Positions 9,425 through 16,530 of a stretch of DNA of 24,507 nt are shown one piece after another (position 1 is the first letter of the stretch; each line of letters begins with the position of its first letter). The stretch lies in the NCBI GenBank assembly GCA_039029535.1, contig JBCCFW010000108.1:1-24507 (forward strand). The letters are read 5' to 3'. Made by a program: the position numbers and the translations under genes. The notes under the pieces were generated by a model. The model did not search any database. It was given only the letters and a program-made list of their open reading frames with translations, and was not told the DNA's origin. The stretch comes from JBCCFW01 sp039029535. GTDB lineage: Bacteria > Acidobacteriota > JBCCFW01.

Positions 9425-9458
9425 CCACTCTCAGGGGCAGGGCGCCCCTCCACTCTCA
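9425..9458. repeat. Direct repeat pair flanking a small hairpin
   Basis: The 9-mer CCACTCTCA occurs at 9425-9433 and 9450-9458. Between them lies an inverted repeat AGGGGC/GCCCCT (9433-9438 and 9444-9449, loop of five). The site sits in the 263-bp gap (9268-9530) between the pyr operon end and the secreted-protein start, in a locally AT-richer patch. Could be an operator or a leftover transcription-stop structure; no T-tract follows on either strand. Confidence 0.35.
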
Positions 9459-9530
9459 ATTTAGCAAGCCGCGGGCCAATCCACCCACCGCCGGACCACG
9501 GGCCCCGGCGGCCGGTCCGAGGCACGCCGC

Positions 9531-10832
9531 TCAGGCGCCCCTGGCCAGACCGGACTCGCGAGTCCACACGACCCGACCGTCGACCACGGTGGCAGCGACG
9601 GCCCCCTTGAGCTCGCGACCGGCGAGCGGGGTGTTGCGGGAGAGGCTGAGCCAGGAGTCCGGGTCGACCGTGGTGGTCGCCTCGAGATCGAGGATGGTCA
9701 CGTCGGCGGGGGCGCCGACGGCCAGGGTGCCTCCGCGCAGGCCGAGGATCCTCGCCGGGTTCCACGACATCAGCGACACCAGCCGGGGCAGGTCGATGAC
9801 CGAGCGCGAGCAGAGCAAGTCGAGCACCAGCGGCACCGTGCTCTCGAGACCGGCGATGCCGAACTCCGCCTCGGGGAAGGGGACGTCCTTCTCGTCGACG
9901 TGACGAGGACGATGGGCACTGGTGATGCAGTCGACCGTGCCGTCCTTCACGCCGCGGAGCAGGGCCTTGCGGTCCTGGGCCGAGCGCAGGGGCGGGCGCA
10001 CCTTGCAGTTGGTGTCGAAGGTCGCGCAGGCCTCGTCCTCGAGGAGGAGGTGATGCGGCGAGACCGCACAGCTCACGACCTCTCCCCCCCGCTTGCCCTG
10101 ACGCACGAGGTCGACCGAGGTCGCGGTGGAGACCAGTGCGAGGTGGAGATGGCTCCCGGTCAGCGCCGAGAGCATGACGTCACGAGCGACGACGTGCTCC
10201 TCTGCCACCGCGGGCAGGCCAGGCATCCCCAGACGCGTCGACACCCAGCCCTCGTGGACCTGCCCACCGGCGGTGAGGCTCGGGTCCTCGGGGAAGTCGA
10301 TGACCGGCAGGGCGAACATGCCGGCGTGGTCGAGAGCCTGACGGAGGATGCCCGCGTCGGTGACGGGGCGGTCGGCGTCGGAGACCGCCACCGCCCCCGC
10401 CTCGCGGAGGTGGCCCATCTCGGTGAGCTGCTTGCCCTCGCGACCGCGGGTCAACGCGGCGATGGGATGGATGCGACACGCGGCCTCGGCCTCGGCGCGA
10501 CGTCGCAACGCCATGGTGGTCTCGGCGTCGTCGTTGACCGGGTCGGTTCCCGGCAGCACGGCCAGGGCCGTGAAGCCACCGGCCACCGCCGCGCGACCGC
10601 CGCTGGTGATCGTGTCGAGCTCTTCACGACCGGGCTCGCCGAGCCGGACGTGCATGTCGATGAAGCCAGGGCAGACGACCTTGCCCTTGCAGTCGAGAGT
10701 GCGGACGCCCGTCTCCTTGATCGCGCGGCCGATCTTGGCGATGCGACCGCTGCGGATGAGGACGTCGGCCTTGCCTTCTCGGTCGGAGGCCGGGTCCACG
10801 ACGAGCCCGCCCTTGAGCAGGATCTTGCTCAT
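9531..10832 (-). CDS. pyrC': Dihydroorotase-like pseudoenzyme (PyrC'), ATCase partner
   Basis: 433-residue type I dihydroorotase fold, full length for the family (VDPASDREGKADVLI, GFIDMHVRLGEPG, SPHHLLLEDE, KVRPPLR, MSWNPARILGLRGG all recognisable). However the catalytic set is gone. Active enzymes have HxH, which here is H61-V-R63. The SDDG metal/carboxylate site reads SDAD (151-154). The HCED motif reads FPED (His to Phe180). HVST reads LVST (His to Leu233). TDHAPH reads SAHRPR (catalytic Asp to Ala306). The frame is intact, so this is a maintained protein and not decay. The start ATG overlaps the pyrB stop by 4 bp (ATGA) and has a strong GGAGG site. Family knowledge: in Pseudomonas an inactive PyrC' with the same 4-bp overlap with pyrB is needed to assemble a dodecameric aspartate transcarbamoylase. 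I infer the same role here; a functional dihydroorotase should be encoded elsewhere. Confidence 0.9.
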   Translation of the reverse strand: MSKILLKGGLVVDPASDREGKADVLIRSGRIAKIGRAIKETGVRTLDCKGKVVCPGFIDMHVRLGEPGREELDTITSGGRAAVAGGFTALAVLPGTDPVNDDAETTMALRRRAEAEAACRIHPIAALTRGREGKQLTEMGHLREAGAVAVSDADRPVTDAGILRQALDHAGMFALPVIDFPEDPSLTAGGQVHEGWVSTRLGMPGLPAVAEEHVVARDVMLSALTGSHLHLALVSTATSVDLVRQGKRGGEVVSCAVSPHHLLLEDEACATFDTNCKVRPPLRSAQDRKALLRGVKDGTVDCITSAHRPRHVDEKDVPFPEAEFGIAGLESTVPLVLDLLCSRSVIDLPRLVSLMSWNPARILGLRGGTLAVGAPADVTILDLEATTTVDPDSWLSLSRNTPLAGRELKGAVAATVVDGRVVWTRESGLARGA

Positions 10833-11773
10833 GCCTCCGCCTCCACCCGGCGGTCACCGCCGCCGAAGACCAGGAAGAGCACGGCCATTCGGACCGCGAC
10901 CCCGTGCTGCACCTGGTCGAGGATGACCGAGCGCTCGTGGTCGGCGACCTCGGAGGCGATCTCGACCCCGCGGTTCATCGGACCAGGGTGCATGACGATG
11001 GCGTTCGACTTCGCCAGGGCCAGGCGCTCCATGGTCAACCCGAAGTGCTTGAAGTACTCGCGAGCGCTCGGGAACATCGAGACCCCGTGCCGCTCGAACT
11101 GACAGCGCAGCATCATGACGACGTCGGAGCCCGGCAGGGCGGCGTCGAAGTCGCTGGTGATGTCGATGCCGAAGCGCTCGGCGTCCGGCGGCATCATCGA
11201 GGGCGGAGCGCAGGCGGTGACCTTCGCGCCCATCTTGGTCAGGAGCTGCACGTTGCTCCTCACCACTCGCGAGTGCGTGAAGTCACCCCCGATGAGCACC
11301 TTCAGCCCTTCGAGCCGACCGAAGTGCCTGCGCATGGTGAAGGCATCGAGGAGAGCCTGCGTGGGGTGCTGGTGCGCGCCGTCACCAGCGTTGACCACGC
11401 GGCAGTGCATCCGCTCGGCGAGGTAGGACGCCGCCCCTGCCGACTGATGACGGACGACCACCATGTCCGGCTGCATGGCCTCGAGGGTGCGCGCGGTGTC
11501 GAGGAGCGTCTCGCCCTTCTTCACCGAGCTGGTGCTGGTCGAGAAGTTGACCATGTCGGCGGAGAGCCGCTTGCCCGCCAGCTCGAAGGAGGCCCGCGTG
11601 CGCGTGCTGGCCTCGAAGAAGAGGTTCATGATCGTGCGGCCGCGCAGGGCCGGGACCTTCTTCACGGGCCGCTGCGAGACCGCGTCCATCTCCTCGGCCG
11701 TGTCGAGGATCAGGGTGATGTCGTCGGGGCTCAGGTCCTCGATGGACAGCAAGTGCTCGGCACTGAAGCTCAT
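10829..11773 (-). CDS. pyrB: Aspartate carbamoyltransferase catalytic subunit
   Basis: 314 residues, the usual catalytic-chain length. It condenses carbamoyl phosphate and aspartate to N-carbamoylaspartate, the committed step of pyrimidine synthesis, in the cytoplasm. Carbamoyl phosphate site: FEASTRTRASFE (STRTR at 56-60), then SVKKGE with the active-site Lys near 85-86, and HPTQALLD at 136-143. Aspartate-side motifs include MMLRCQFER (220-228) and HPGPMNRGVE (262-271). The ATG at 11773 overlaps the pyrR stop by 4 bp, and its own stop overlaps pyrC' by 4 bp, so the three are a coupled operon. No pyrI regulatory chain is visible nearby, as expected for the class of enzyme that pairs with a PyrC homologue. 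Confidence 0.96.
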   Translation of the reverse strand: MSFSAEHLLSIEDLSPDDITLILDTAEEMDAVSQRPVKKVPALRGRTIMNLFFEASTRTRASFELAGKRLSADMVNFSTSTSSVKKGETLLDTARTLEAMQPDMVVVRHQSAGAASYLAERMHCRVVNAGDGAHQHPTQALLDAFTMRRHFGRLEGLKVLIGGDFTHSRVVRSNVQLLTKMGAKVTACAPPSMMPPDAERFGIDITSDFDAALPGSDVVMMLRCQFERHGVSMFPSAREYFKHFGLTMERLALAKSNAIVMHPGPMNRGVEIASEVADHERSVILDQVQHGVAVRMAVLFLVFGGGDRRVEAEA

Positions 11774-12321
11774 CGCTTCTTCCCCGGGGGCGGCTCGATG
11801 TCGACGCCATCGGCCTCGTCGATTTCCTTCAGCCGGACTTGGACGAGCTCGTCCTTGCCGGTCTCGATCTTCTTGCCCACGTAGTCCGCCGCCACCGGCA
11901 GCTCGCGGTGACCGCGGTCGATGAGCACCGCGAGCTGGATGCTCCGCGGTCGCCCGAGCGCGAAGAGAGCGTCCAGCGCCGCACGCACCGTTCGACCGGT
12001 GAAGAGGACGTCGTCGACCAAGACGATGTCCTTGTCCTCCATCTCGAAGGAGACATCGGTGCGACCGACCACCGGTTGGGGCCCCACTGGGACGAGGTCG
12101 TCGCGGTAGAGGGTGATGTCGAGGCTGCCGACGGGCACCTTCTCGCCCTCGGCACGATGAAGCTTCCGCGCCAGCCGTTCAGCCAGCGGGACGCCTCGCG
12201 TGTGGATGCCCACCAGACCCAGGGCGGAGGCTCCGCCATGGCGCTCGAGGATCTCCGACGAGATGCGGGTCAGCGCCCGGGTCACGGCCGCCGAGTTCAT
12301 GACTTCGCGCAGGTCGGGCAA
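11770..12321 (-). CDS. pyrR: PyrR pyrimidine regulator / uracil phosphoribosyltransferase
   Basis: 183-residue type I phosphoribosyltransferase of the PyrR family. It binds UMP/UTP-linked signals to control pyr mRNA and usually makes UMP from uracil and PRPP. The PRPP loop is DIVLVDDVLFTGRT (98-111); the N-terminal RALTRISSEI and GIHTRGVPLAERLA segments are typical, as is the LDITLYRDDL hood. Start: the TTG at 12321 has a GGAG site 6 nt upstream and leaves ~15 residues before ALTRI, matching the family; the ATG at 12300 has a poorer ribosome site. It heads the pyrRBC' operon. I could not identify the PyrR-binding RNA loop or an attenuator in the leader, so how it acts here is open; a mycobacterial-style translational mechanism is possible. 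Confidence 0.93.
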   Translation of the reverse strand: MPDLREVMNSAAVTRALTRISSEILERHGGASALGLVGIHTRGVPLAERLARKLHRAEGEKVPVGSLDITLYRDDLVPVGPQPVVGRTDVSFEMEDKDIVLVDDVLFTGRTVRAALDALFALGRPRSIQLAVLIDRGHRELPVAADYVGKKIETGKDELVQVRLKEIDEADGVDIEPPPGKKR

Positions 12322-12387
12322 GGACGACTCCAGAGCTCCGGGTGGGGTCGACGAGCGAAAAATCTGATGGAACGGAAACTGACCGGC

Positions 12388-12417
12388 ACGCTATCCGCTC
12401 ACGGGTCCGGGTGTCAA
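12388..12417 (-). promoter_or_regulatory. Candidate promoter of the pyrRBC' operon
   Basis: On the minus strand a perfect TTGACA (12412-12417) is followed after 18 nt by TAGCGT (12388-12393), a weak -10. It lies in the 137-bp gap between the TldE-like gene and pyrR and would give a leader of about 60 nt. The leader holds no obvious terminator hairpin with a U-run. Confidence 0.4.
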
Positions 12418-12458
12418 CGGAACTCTGGGCTCGCGGGCGACGGTCGGCGTGGTCGTGC

Positions 12459-13769
12459 TCAGGCACCGTCCAGCGCGCTCACGAGCAAGTCGACGCCGCG
12501 CACCCGACCCGACCCGTGCTCGGTCCCTGGCCGAGGACCACCGGCCCGCAACGCCCGCAGGAGCTGACCGAGCTCGAGTCGAAGGGGCCAGCTCGTGAAG
12601 CGATGATGGGGCTCACCGTCGACGAGCCAGGTCCCCGACGCCAGGCCTCGCCAGGTCAGCCGCACCGGATCGAGGCCCAGCGTGACGACCTCCTCGCAGC
12701 GCGGGCCCGTGCCGAGGGCGGCGGCCAGCTCCTCGTCCGCCTGCGCCGCATCGCTCTCCCACGACAGGCGCAGCCAGCCTGGCCCCGGCGTGTCGGCGAA
12801 GCCGGGGCGACAGGTCGGCAGGTCGTCGAGAGCCGGCCTTCGCCATCCTTCCTCGTCGAGGATCACGCGCCGTCGAAGGCCACGCCCGGCATCGTCGACC
12901 CGCGGGCTCCGTCCCGCCTCGTCCACGGCGTCCTCGACGAGACGCAGGCCGGTGACCACCACCGACCCACCGTCGATCGACGCGTCCTGCCCGGTCAAGC
13001 CGAGCAGGGTCGGAGCCCACCCGGCCGTGACCTCCGCCACGACTTGCGGTGCCAGCCAGATGCGCGACCAGCTCACGGGCCGCGTCAGCCCCGACAGCTC
13101 GGCTTCGGCGGCCCGTCGGACCCGCTCCACGAGGGCCGCCGCGAGAGCCTCGTTCCACTCGCGTCCCGACCAGGCGAGACGCACCTCGGCCTCATCGCCG
13201 TCGGCATGGAGCCTGGCTCGTGCTCGCCAGTGGACGATCTCCTCGTCCCATTCCCGGCGGGCCCCCCTCGACGTCAAGCGACGCTGCCGCACGCGACCGA
13301 CCTGCAGCTCCTGCTCGAAGAGAGACACCTCGAGGGCATCGCCTCCAGACAGGCACGCCTCGATCGCGTCGAGCCCGTCGGCCGGAGTGCGCTCGCTCGA
13401 CAACACGAGCCGGCCCGTCGCCGGCTCGTCTTCTGGTCCTCCAGGCGACGAGGGGGCCTCGACCCTCTCGTCAGCCGTGTCATCGATCACGAGCTGCGAC
13501 CTCGCCAGCTCCCAGGCTTCGGCGGGACGCACCGCCGCCCCGGCCGCGAGCAACGCGTCGCCCTGCGTCACGCGGACTGACGACCCGGTCTCGTGCCAGG
13601 ACCTCTCCGAGACCATCGACGAGTGGCCGGCCTGGTGCCGGCGGAGCTCGGCGCGACCGCTCGCCGTCTTGGCCAGGAGCTCGATGAGCAGGCCGGCCCG
13701 CTCCGACAGCACGCGGCGGGCGTCGGCCAGGGTCTCTTCGAGCTGCGCGAACGAGACTGTCTCAGGCAA
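12459..13769 (-). CDS. TldE/PmbA-like metalloprotease partner subunit
   Basis: About 436 residues. The C-terminal half follows the TldD/TldE (PmbA) pattern: a beta-rich stretch with RRVILDEEGW, then LPTCRPGFADTPGPGWLRLS and a terminal segment (GTWLVDGEPHHRF ... QLLRALRAGG). No HExxxH motif is present, consistent with TldE, the non-catalytic half of the heterodimer. Sequence is strongly diverged from E. coli PmbA as I recall it. Start: no ATG near the 5' end; the TTG at 13769 has a GGGAG site and begins PETVSFAQLEETL, giving an 8-bp overlap with the upstream tldD stop. An open frame continues upstream to 14138, but that part is an out-of-frame reading of tldD (Cys/Ser/Arg-rich) and not real. 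With TldD it should form a protease for small peptides, such as RiPP leader peptides; here no precursor peptide gene was seen. Confidence 0.72.
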   Translation of the reverse strand: MPETVSFAQLEETLADARRVLSERAGLLIELLAKTASGRAELRRHQAGHSSMVSERSWHETGSSVRVTQGDALLAAGAAVRPAEAWELARSQLVIDDTADERVEAPSSPGGPEDEPATGRLVLSSERTPADGLDAIEACLSGGDALEVSLFEQELQVGRVRQRRLTSRGARREWDEEIVHWRARARLHADGDEAEVRLAWSGREWNEALAAALVERVRRAAEAELSGLTRPVSWSRIWLAPQVVAEVTAGWAPTLLGLTGQDASIDGGSVVVTGLRLVEDAVDEAGRSPRVDDAGRGLRRRVILDEEGWRRPALDDLPTCRPGFADTPGPGWLRLSWESDAAQADEELAAALGTGPRCEEVVTLGLDPVRLTWRGLASGTWLVDGEPHHRFTSWPLRLELGQLLRALRAGGPRPGTEHGSGRVRGVDLLVSALDGA

Positions 13770-15138
13770 CGGTGAGGGCTCCCTTCGCGAGCAGCAGGCT
13801 GGGACCGCCCGCCGACACCGGCAGCCACTGTCCGTGCCGACCGCAAGTGGCCGTGCCGTCGTCCCACGCGAAGTCGTCACCGAGCGCCCGGATGCCCGCC
13901 AGGACGTCGGCTGCTCGCCCCACGAGCACGCAGGGTTCCAGGGGTGCCGTCGGCCGACCGTCTTCCACTCGACGTCCCTCCGCCACCACGAGCCGCAGCT
14001 CGCCGCTCCTCGGGTCCGCGTGTCCCCCACTGAGCTGCTCGATGAGCAGCCCCTCTCGCAGCTCGTGCAGCAGCTCGTCGACGGGGGCGTCGGCTCCCAG
14101 CAGCGCCGTGTTGGAGAGCCGCGGAAGGATGGGGTCACGGGGGCTCGCCCGGCGGGCGTGACCGGTGAGCCAGCGCGGGTCGAAGCCGGCGCTCACGAGA
14201 TCGTGGACGCAGCCGACGACGCGTCCCTCCTCGACGAGGGTCGCCGGACGCGCCAGCACGCCCTCGTCGTCGTGGTGCCAACAGGCCGGCCCATCGGAGC
14301 GCGTGGGATCGTCGACGACGGTGATCGGACGGCCCATGCTCAGCCCCTCTCGGGCACTCCACAGAGCCGAGTCGTCGCGGCTCGCGACGTCGCCCTCCAG
14401 CGCGTGCCCCACGGCCTCGTGCACGAGCACCGCGGTCGCTGCCGGGGACAGCACGACGGCCGCTGGCCCCGACGCTGGGGCCTGCCTGTCGTCCGACCGA
14501 TGGGTCCGCGCCGTGGCGACCAACTCTTCGGCCCGGTGGCGGACCATCTGCGGGCTCGGTCGTTCCGTCGCCCCGATCCCACGGCGGAAGCGACGCCCCT
14601 CGTGCTCGAGCTCGAGGACGACCCTGCACCAGGCCCGTCGGCGCCGGCGCTCACCCCACTCGCTGGTGAGGACCCGCGACGTGACGTCGGTGACGGAGGC
14701 CCTCAGCTCGAGGCGCGCGCCCTCGTCCACGGCGAGACCGTCGAGGGCGGCAGTGAGCCCCTTGGCGTCGAGACGAGCCGGATCCGTCTCGTCGGACTGG
14801 GCAGGTGCAGGGGGCGGAGGCTCCTGCCCCCTCAACAGGCAGCGAGCGGTCGCGACGTCGGGAGCGCTCAACTGTCGGGCCGTTCCGGTCGAGGGATCCA
14901 CTCGACGCAGCGCGACGCCCGTGTCGACACGTCGGCTCTGGAGCAGCTCGGGGCAGCGGTCGTCACGGAACCGGAGCGAGAGCTCGTCAACCCGACGGAG
15001 CTCGGCGAGGACGTCATGCCAGCCTTCACCCCAGCGATCGAGCGTCTCGAGGAGCAGCTCGTCGAGAGGGGTTCCGTCACCCGTCGGATCGGCTGGCGTG
15101 AGGTGCTGCCCGGCCTTCACGTCTGAGGAACCCCACAC
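13762..15138 (-). CDS. tldD: TldD-family zinc metalloprotease
   Basis: 458 residues, close to family length. Active-site elements are all visible: HEAVGHALEGD supplies the HExxxH pair (His240, Glu241, His245), and the third ligand is the Cys in TCGRHGQWLPV (about 432), matching the His/His/Cys zinc site of E. coli TldD. The DDPTRSDGPACWHHDDEGV and RRASPRDPILPRLSNT segments are also typical. TldD works as a heterodimer with TldE to degrade unfolded peptides or trim modified peptide leaders; the next gene supplies the partner. Start is uncertain: the GTG at 15138 is the most upstream, and the GTG seven codons later (about 15120) is an alternative; neither has a good ribosome site. Divergent from the zinc-ribbon receiver gene across a 109-bp gap. 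Confidence 0.88.
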   Translation of the reverse strand: MWGSSDVKAGQHLTPADPTGDGTPLDELLLETLDRWGEGWHDVLAELRRVDELSLRFRDDRCPELLQSRRVDTGVALRRVDPSTGTARQLSAPDVATARCLLRGQEPPPPAPAQSDETDPARLDAKGLTAALDGLAVDEGARLELRASVTDVTSRVLTSEWGERRRRRAWCRVVLELEHEGRRFRRGIGATERPSPQMVRHRAEELVATARTHRSDDRQAPASGPAAVVLSPAATAVLVHEAVGHALEGDVASRDDSALWSAREGLSMGRPITVVDDPTRSDGPACWHHDDEGVLARPATLVEEGRVVGCVHDLVSAGFDPRWLTGHARRASPRDPILPRLSNTALLGADAPVDELLHELREGLLIEQLSGGHADPRSGELRLVVAEGRRVEDGRPTAPLEPCVLVGRAADVLAGIRALGDDFAWDDGTATCGRHGQWLPVSAGGPSLLLAKGALTVA

Positions 15139-15143
15139 GCCGG

Positions 15144-15172
15144 TTGACTCAAACCCGGCCTCGACTGATCAT
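15144..15172 (+). promoter_or_regulatory. Candidate promoter of the zinc-ribbon receiver gene
   Basis: TTGACT (15144-15149), 17-nt spacer, GATCAT (15167-15172). It sits in the divergent gap upstream of the ATG at 15248 and predicts a leader of about 70 nt. The surrounding ~40 bp are AT-richer than the coding sequence. Inferred from consensus only. Confidence 0.35.
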
Positions 15173-15247
15173 TTCACGTTCTGCAGGAATGGGCGTCGTC
15201 CGGCTCGAAATCGGAGTGACGGAGTCGCCCCTGCACGAGGCACCGAA

Positions 15248-15814
15248 ATGGCCGAAAGCATGTACTGCCCCGCGTGCGGCGCTCAGTCGCCCACGAACCT
15301 GAGTCAACGTGATGGACAGGACGTCACCGAGTGTACGACCTGTGGCCTGATCCTCGATTCGTCACAGGCACGGCAGTACGAGCCGATCTCGGAGATCCTC
15401 TTCGCAGACGACTCGGACCTGCTCCGGGTCGCCATCGAAGACGTTCTCGTCGACAAGCGTCTGGCGAAGTCGGTGCTGGCGGCCAACAACGGCCAGGAGT
15501 TCCTCGAGCTCTTCGTCCAGCGTCTCCGCGAGGGGCGCCCGGTCGACCTGGTCATGCTCGACGTGCAGATGCCGGTGATGAACGGCTTCAACGCCGCGAT
15601 CGCCTGCCGCGCGGTCGAGCGGGGCTTCGAGCTCCCCAAGCCCACGCCGATGATGTTCTTCTCGTCCCAGCCCTGCGACGAGACGGCGAAGAAGGTGCTC
15701 CAGTTCTGCGGCCGCGCCATCTACGTGAACAAGGTCGCGAGCCCGAACCTCGGTGAGCTGGCCAACCGCGTGGAGCAGGTCCTGATCGACCTCTTGACGA
15801 AAGGCACGGCCTGA
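15248..15814 (+). CDS. Zinc-ribbon / receiver-domain protein
   Basis: 188 residues in two parts. Residues 1-40 form a zinc ribbon with CPAC (Cys7, Cys10) and CTTC (Cys29, Cys32). Residues ~47-185 are a response-regulator receiver: acidic pair Asp54-Asp55 in LFADDSD, phosphoacceptor Asp105 in VMLDVQMPVMNG, Ser139/140 in MFFSSQP, and Lys162 in VNKVAS. All phosphorylation residues are present, so it should be a working phospho-switch. There is no DNA-binding or enzymatic output domain, so output is by protein contact or through the zinc ribbon. Start: ATG at 15248 with GAGG about 7 nt upstream; the open frame upstream of it is antisense to tldD. No histidine kinase is adjacent. Its convergent neighbours are a PilT-type ATPase and a receiver-like protein, so control of pili is a plausible inference. 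Confidence 0.85.
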   Translation: MAESMYCPACGAQSPTNLSQRDGQDVTECTTCGLILDSSQARQYEPISEILFADDSDLLRVAIEDVLVDKRLAKSVLAANNGQEFLELFVQRLREGRPVDLVMLDVQMPVMNGFNAAIACRAVERGFELPKPTPMMFFSSQPCDETAKKVLQFCGRAIYVNKVASPNLGELANRVEQVLIDLLTKGTA

Positions 15815-15815
15815 T

Positions 15816-15894
15816 TCGGGGGCTGGGGCACGCCCTTCGCGGCCCGTTCCTCGCTCCTCGTCTCAGACCACGCCTGACGCACCCCAACCCCCGA
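15816..15894. terminator. Candidate bidirectional terminator (long-loop inverted repeat)
   Basis: Arms 15816-15828 and 15882-15894 are complementary over 13 bp with one C/A mismatch (tcgggggctgggg against ccccaacccccga), separated by 53 nt. The repeat fills most of the 133-bp gap between two convergent genes. It has no T-tract, so intrinsic termination is not assured; a role as convergent transcript blocker is inferred from position. Confidence 0.35.
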
Positions 15895-15947
15895 CTCATT
15901 CGTCGCGGGGAGCATGCGTCTTGACGAGTCGGACCTGACCGGTCGAG

Positions 15948-16520
15948 CTAGCCGCCCACCTCTTCGAGGGTGCTCTCGAAGACGTGGTAGAAGTCGTCGC
16001 GGTCCTCGCTGCCTTCGGCGAGGAGCTCGCTGAAGCGGGGCAGGTCGGCGGGCGTCATGACGAGGTTGGCGCCCATCATGAAGGCGATGCCGGCGTCGGC
16101 CGCCCGGACGCCGTCACGCACGGCCACGACGAAGGTCGCCCGACGTCGATCACTCGGGAGCCGGCTGAGACGATTCAGCAGGCCCTCCGGCGTGCCCTCC
16201 TCCAGGGTCGGGCCCACCACGACCACCGACACCTCTCGACGGCTCAGGCGCGCGCTCGCCGCCATCTCGGTTCCCGTGCGCTCCGTCTTGTGACCGAGCT
16301 GCTTGAGGACCTGAGACAGCTCCGTCGTGAAGGCCGGGTCCGCCGAGCAGATGAGCGCTGTCCGCCCTCGGCCCCGAGGCTCGATGGGCGTCGCAGGACC
16401 GGCTGCCGCGGCACCCGCCTGGAGCTCGCTGCGAAGCTCCGATCGAAGCTCCTCACGTAGGAAGCCGAGCTGCTGCTTCAGCCAGGTGGAGAGCTGGTCG
16501 GGGGTCGGCTCGTGGCTCAT
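15948..16520 (-). CDS. Receiver-like protein lacking phosphoacceptor, PilT-linked
   Basis: 190 residues. Start ATG at 16520 has GAGGAG six nt upstream and lies 10 nt after the PilT stop, so it is co-transcribed with it; the 29 extra upstream codons overlap pilT and are not used. Residues 1-50 are helical and charged (ELRSELRSELQ) followed by an Ala/Pro linker. Residues ~52-170 follow a CheY-like alternation: RTALICSADPAF (beta1/alpha1), SVVVVGPTLEEGTPEGLLNRL at the position of the acceptor strand, ATFVVAVRDG (beta4), ANLVMTPADL (beta5). The acceptor Asp is replaced (VVGPT), and the beta5 Lys is missing. This is therefore a predicted pseudo-receiver that cannot be phosphorylated in the usual way. 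The fold assignment is by eye and moderate; function unknown, perhaps docking for pilus control. Confidence 0.65.
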   Translation of the reverse strand: MSHEPTPDQLSTWLKQQLGFLREELRSELRSELQAGAAAAGPATPIEPRGRGRTALICSADPAFTTELSQVLKQLGHKTERTGTEMAASARLSRREVSVVVVGPTLEEGTPEGLLNRLSRLPSDRRRATFVVAVRDGVRAADAGIAFMMGANLVMTPADLPRFSELLAEGSEDRDDFYHVFESTLEEVGG

Positions 16521-16530
16521 GTCGGGCTCC

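Noticed and set aside
9405..9445. Sigma-54 type promoter before the surface-protein gene
   Set aside because: A TGG...TTGC pair is present, but the spacing is two bases short of the -24/-12 rule.
12322..12390. PyrR-binding loop or attenuator in the pyrR leader
   Set aside because: I looked for the conserved loop sequence and a terminator with U-run and found neither convincingly.
12682..15126. Plus-strand open frame of about 814 codons opposite tldD/tldE
   Set aside because: Ser/Arg/Pro-rich shadow with no domain; the TldD active-site motifs lie on the minus strand.
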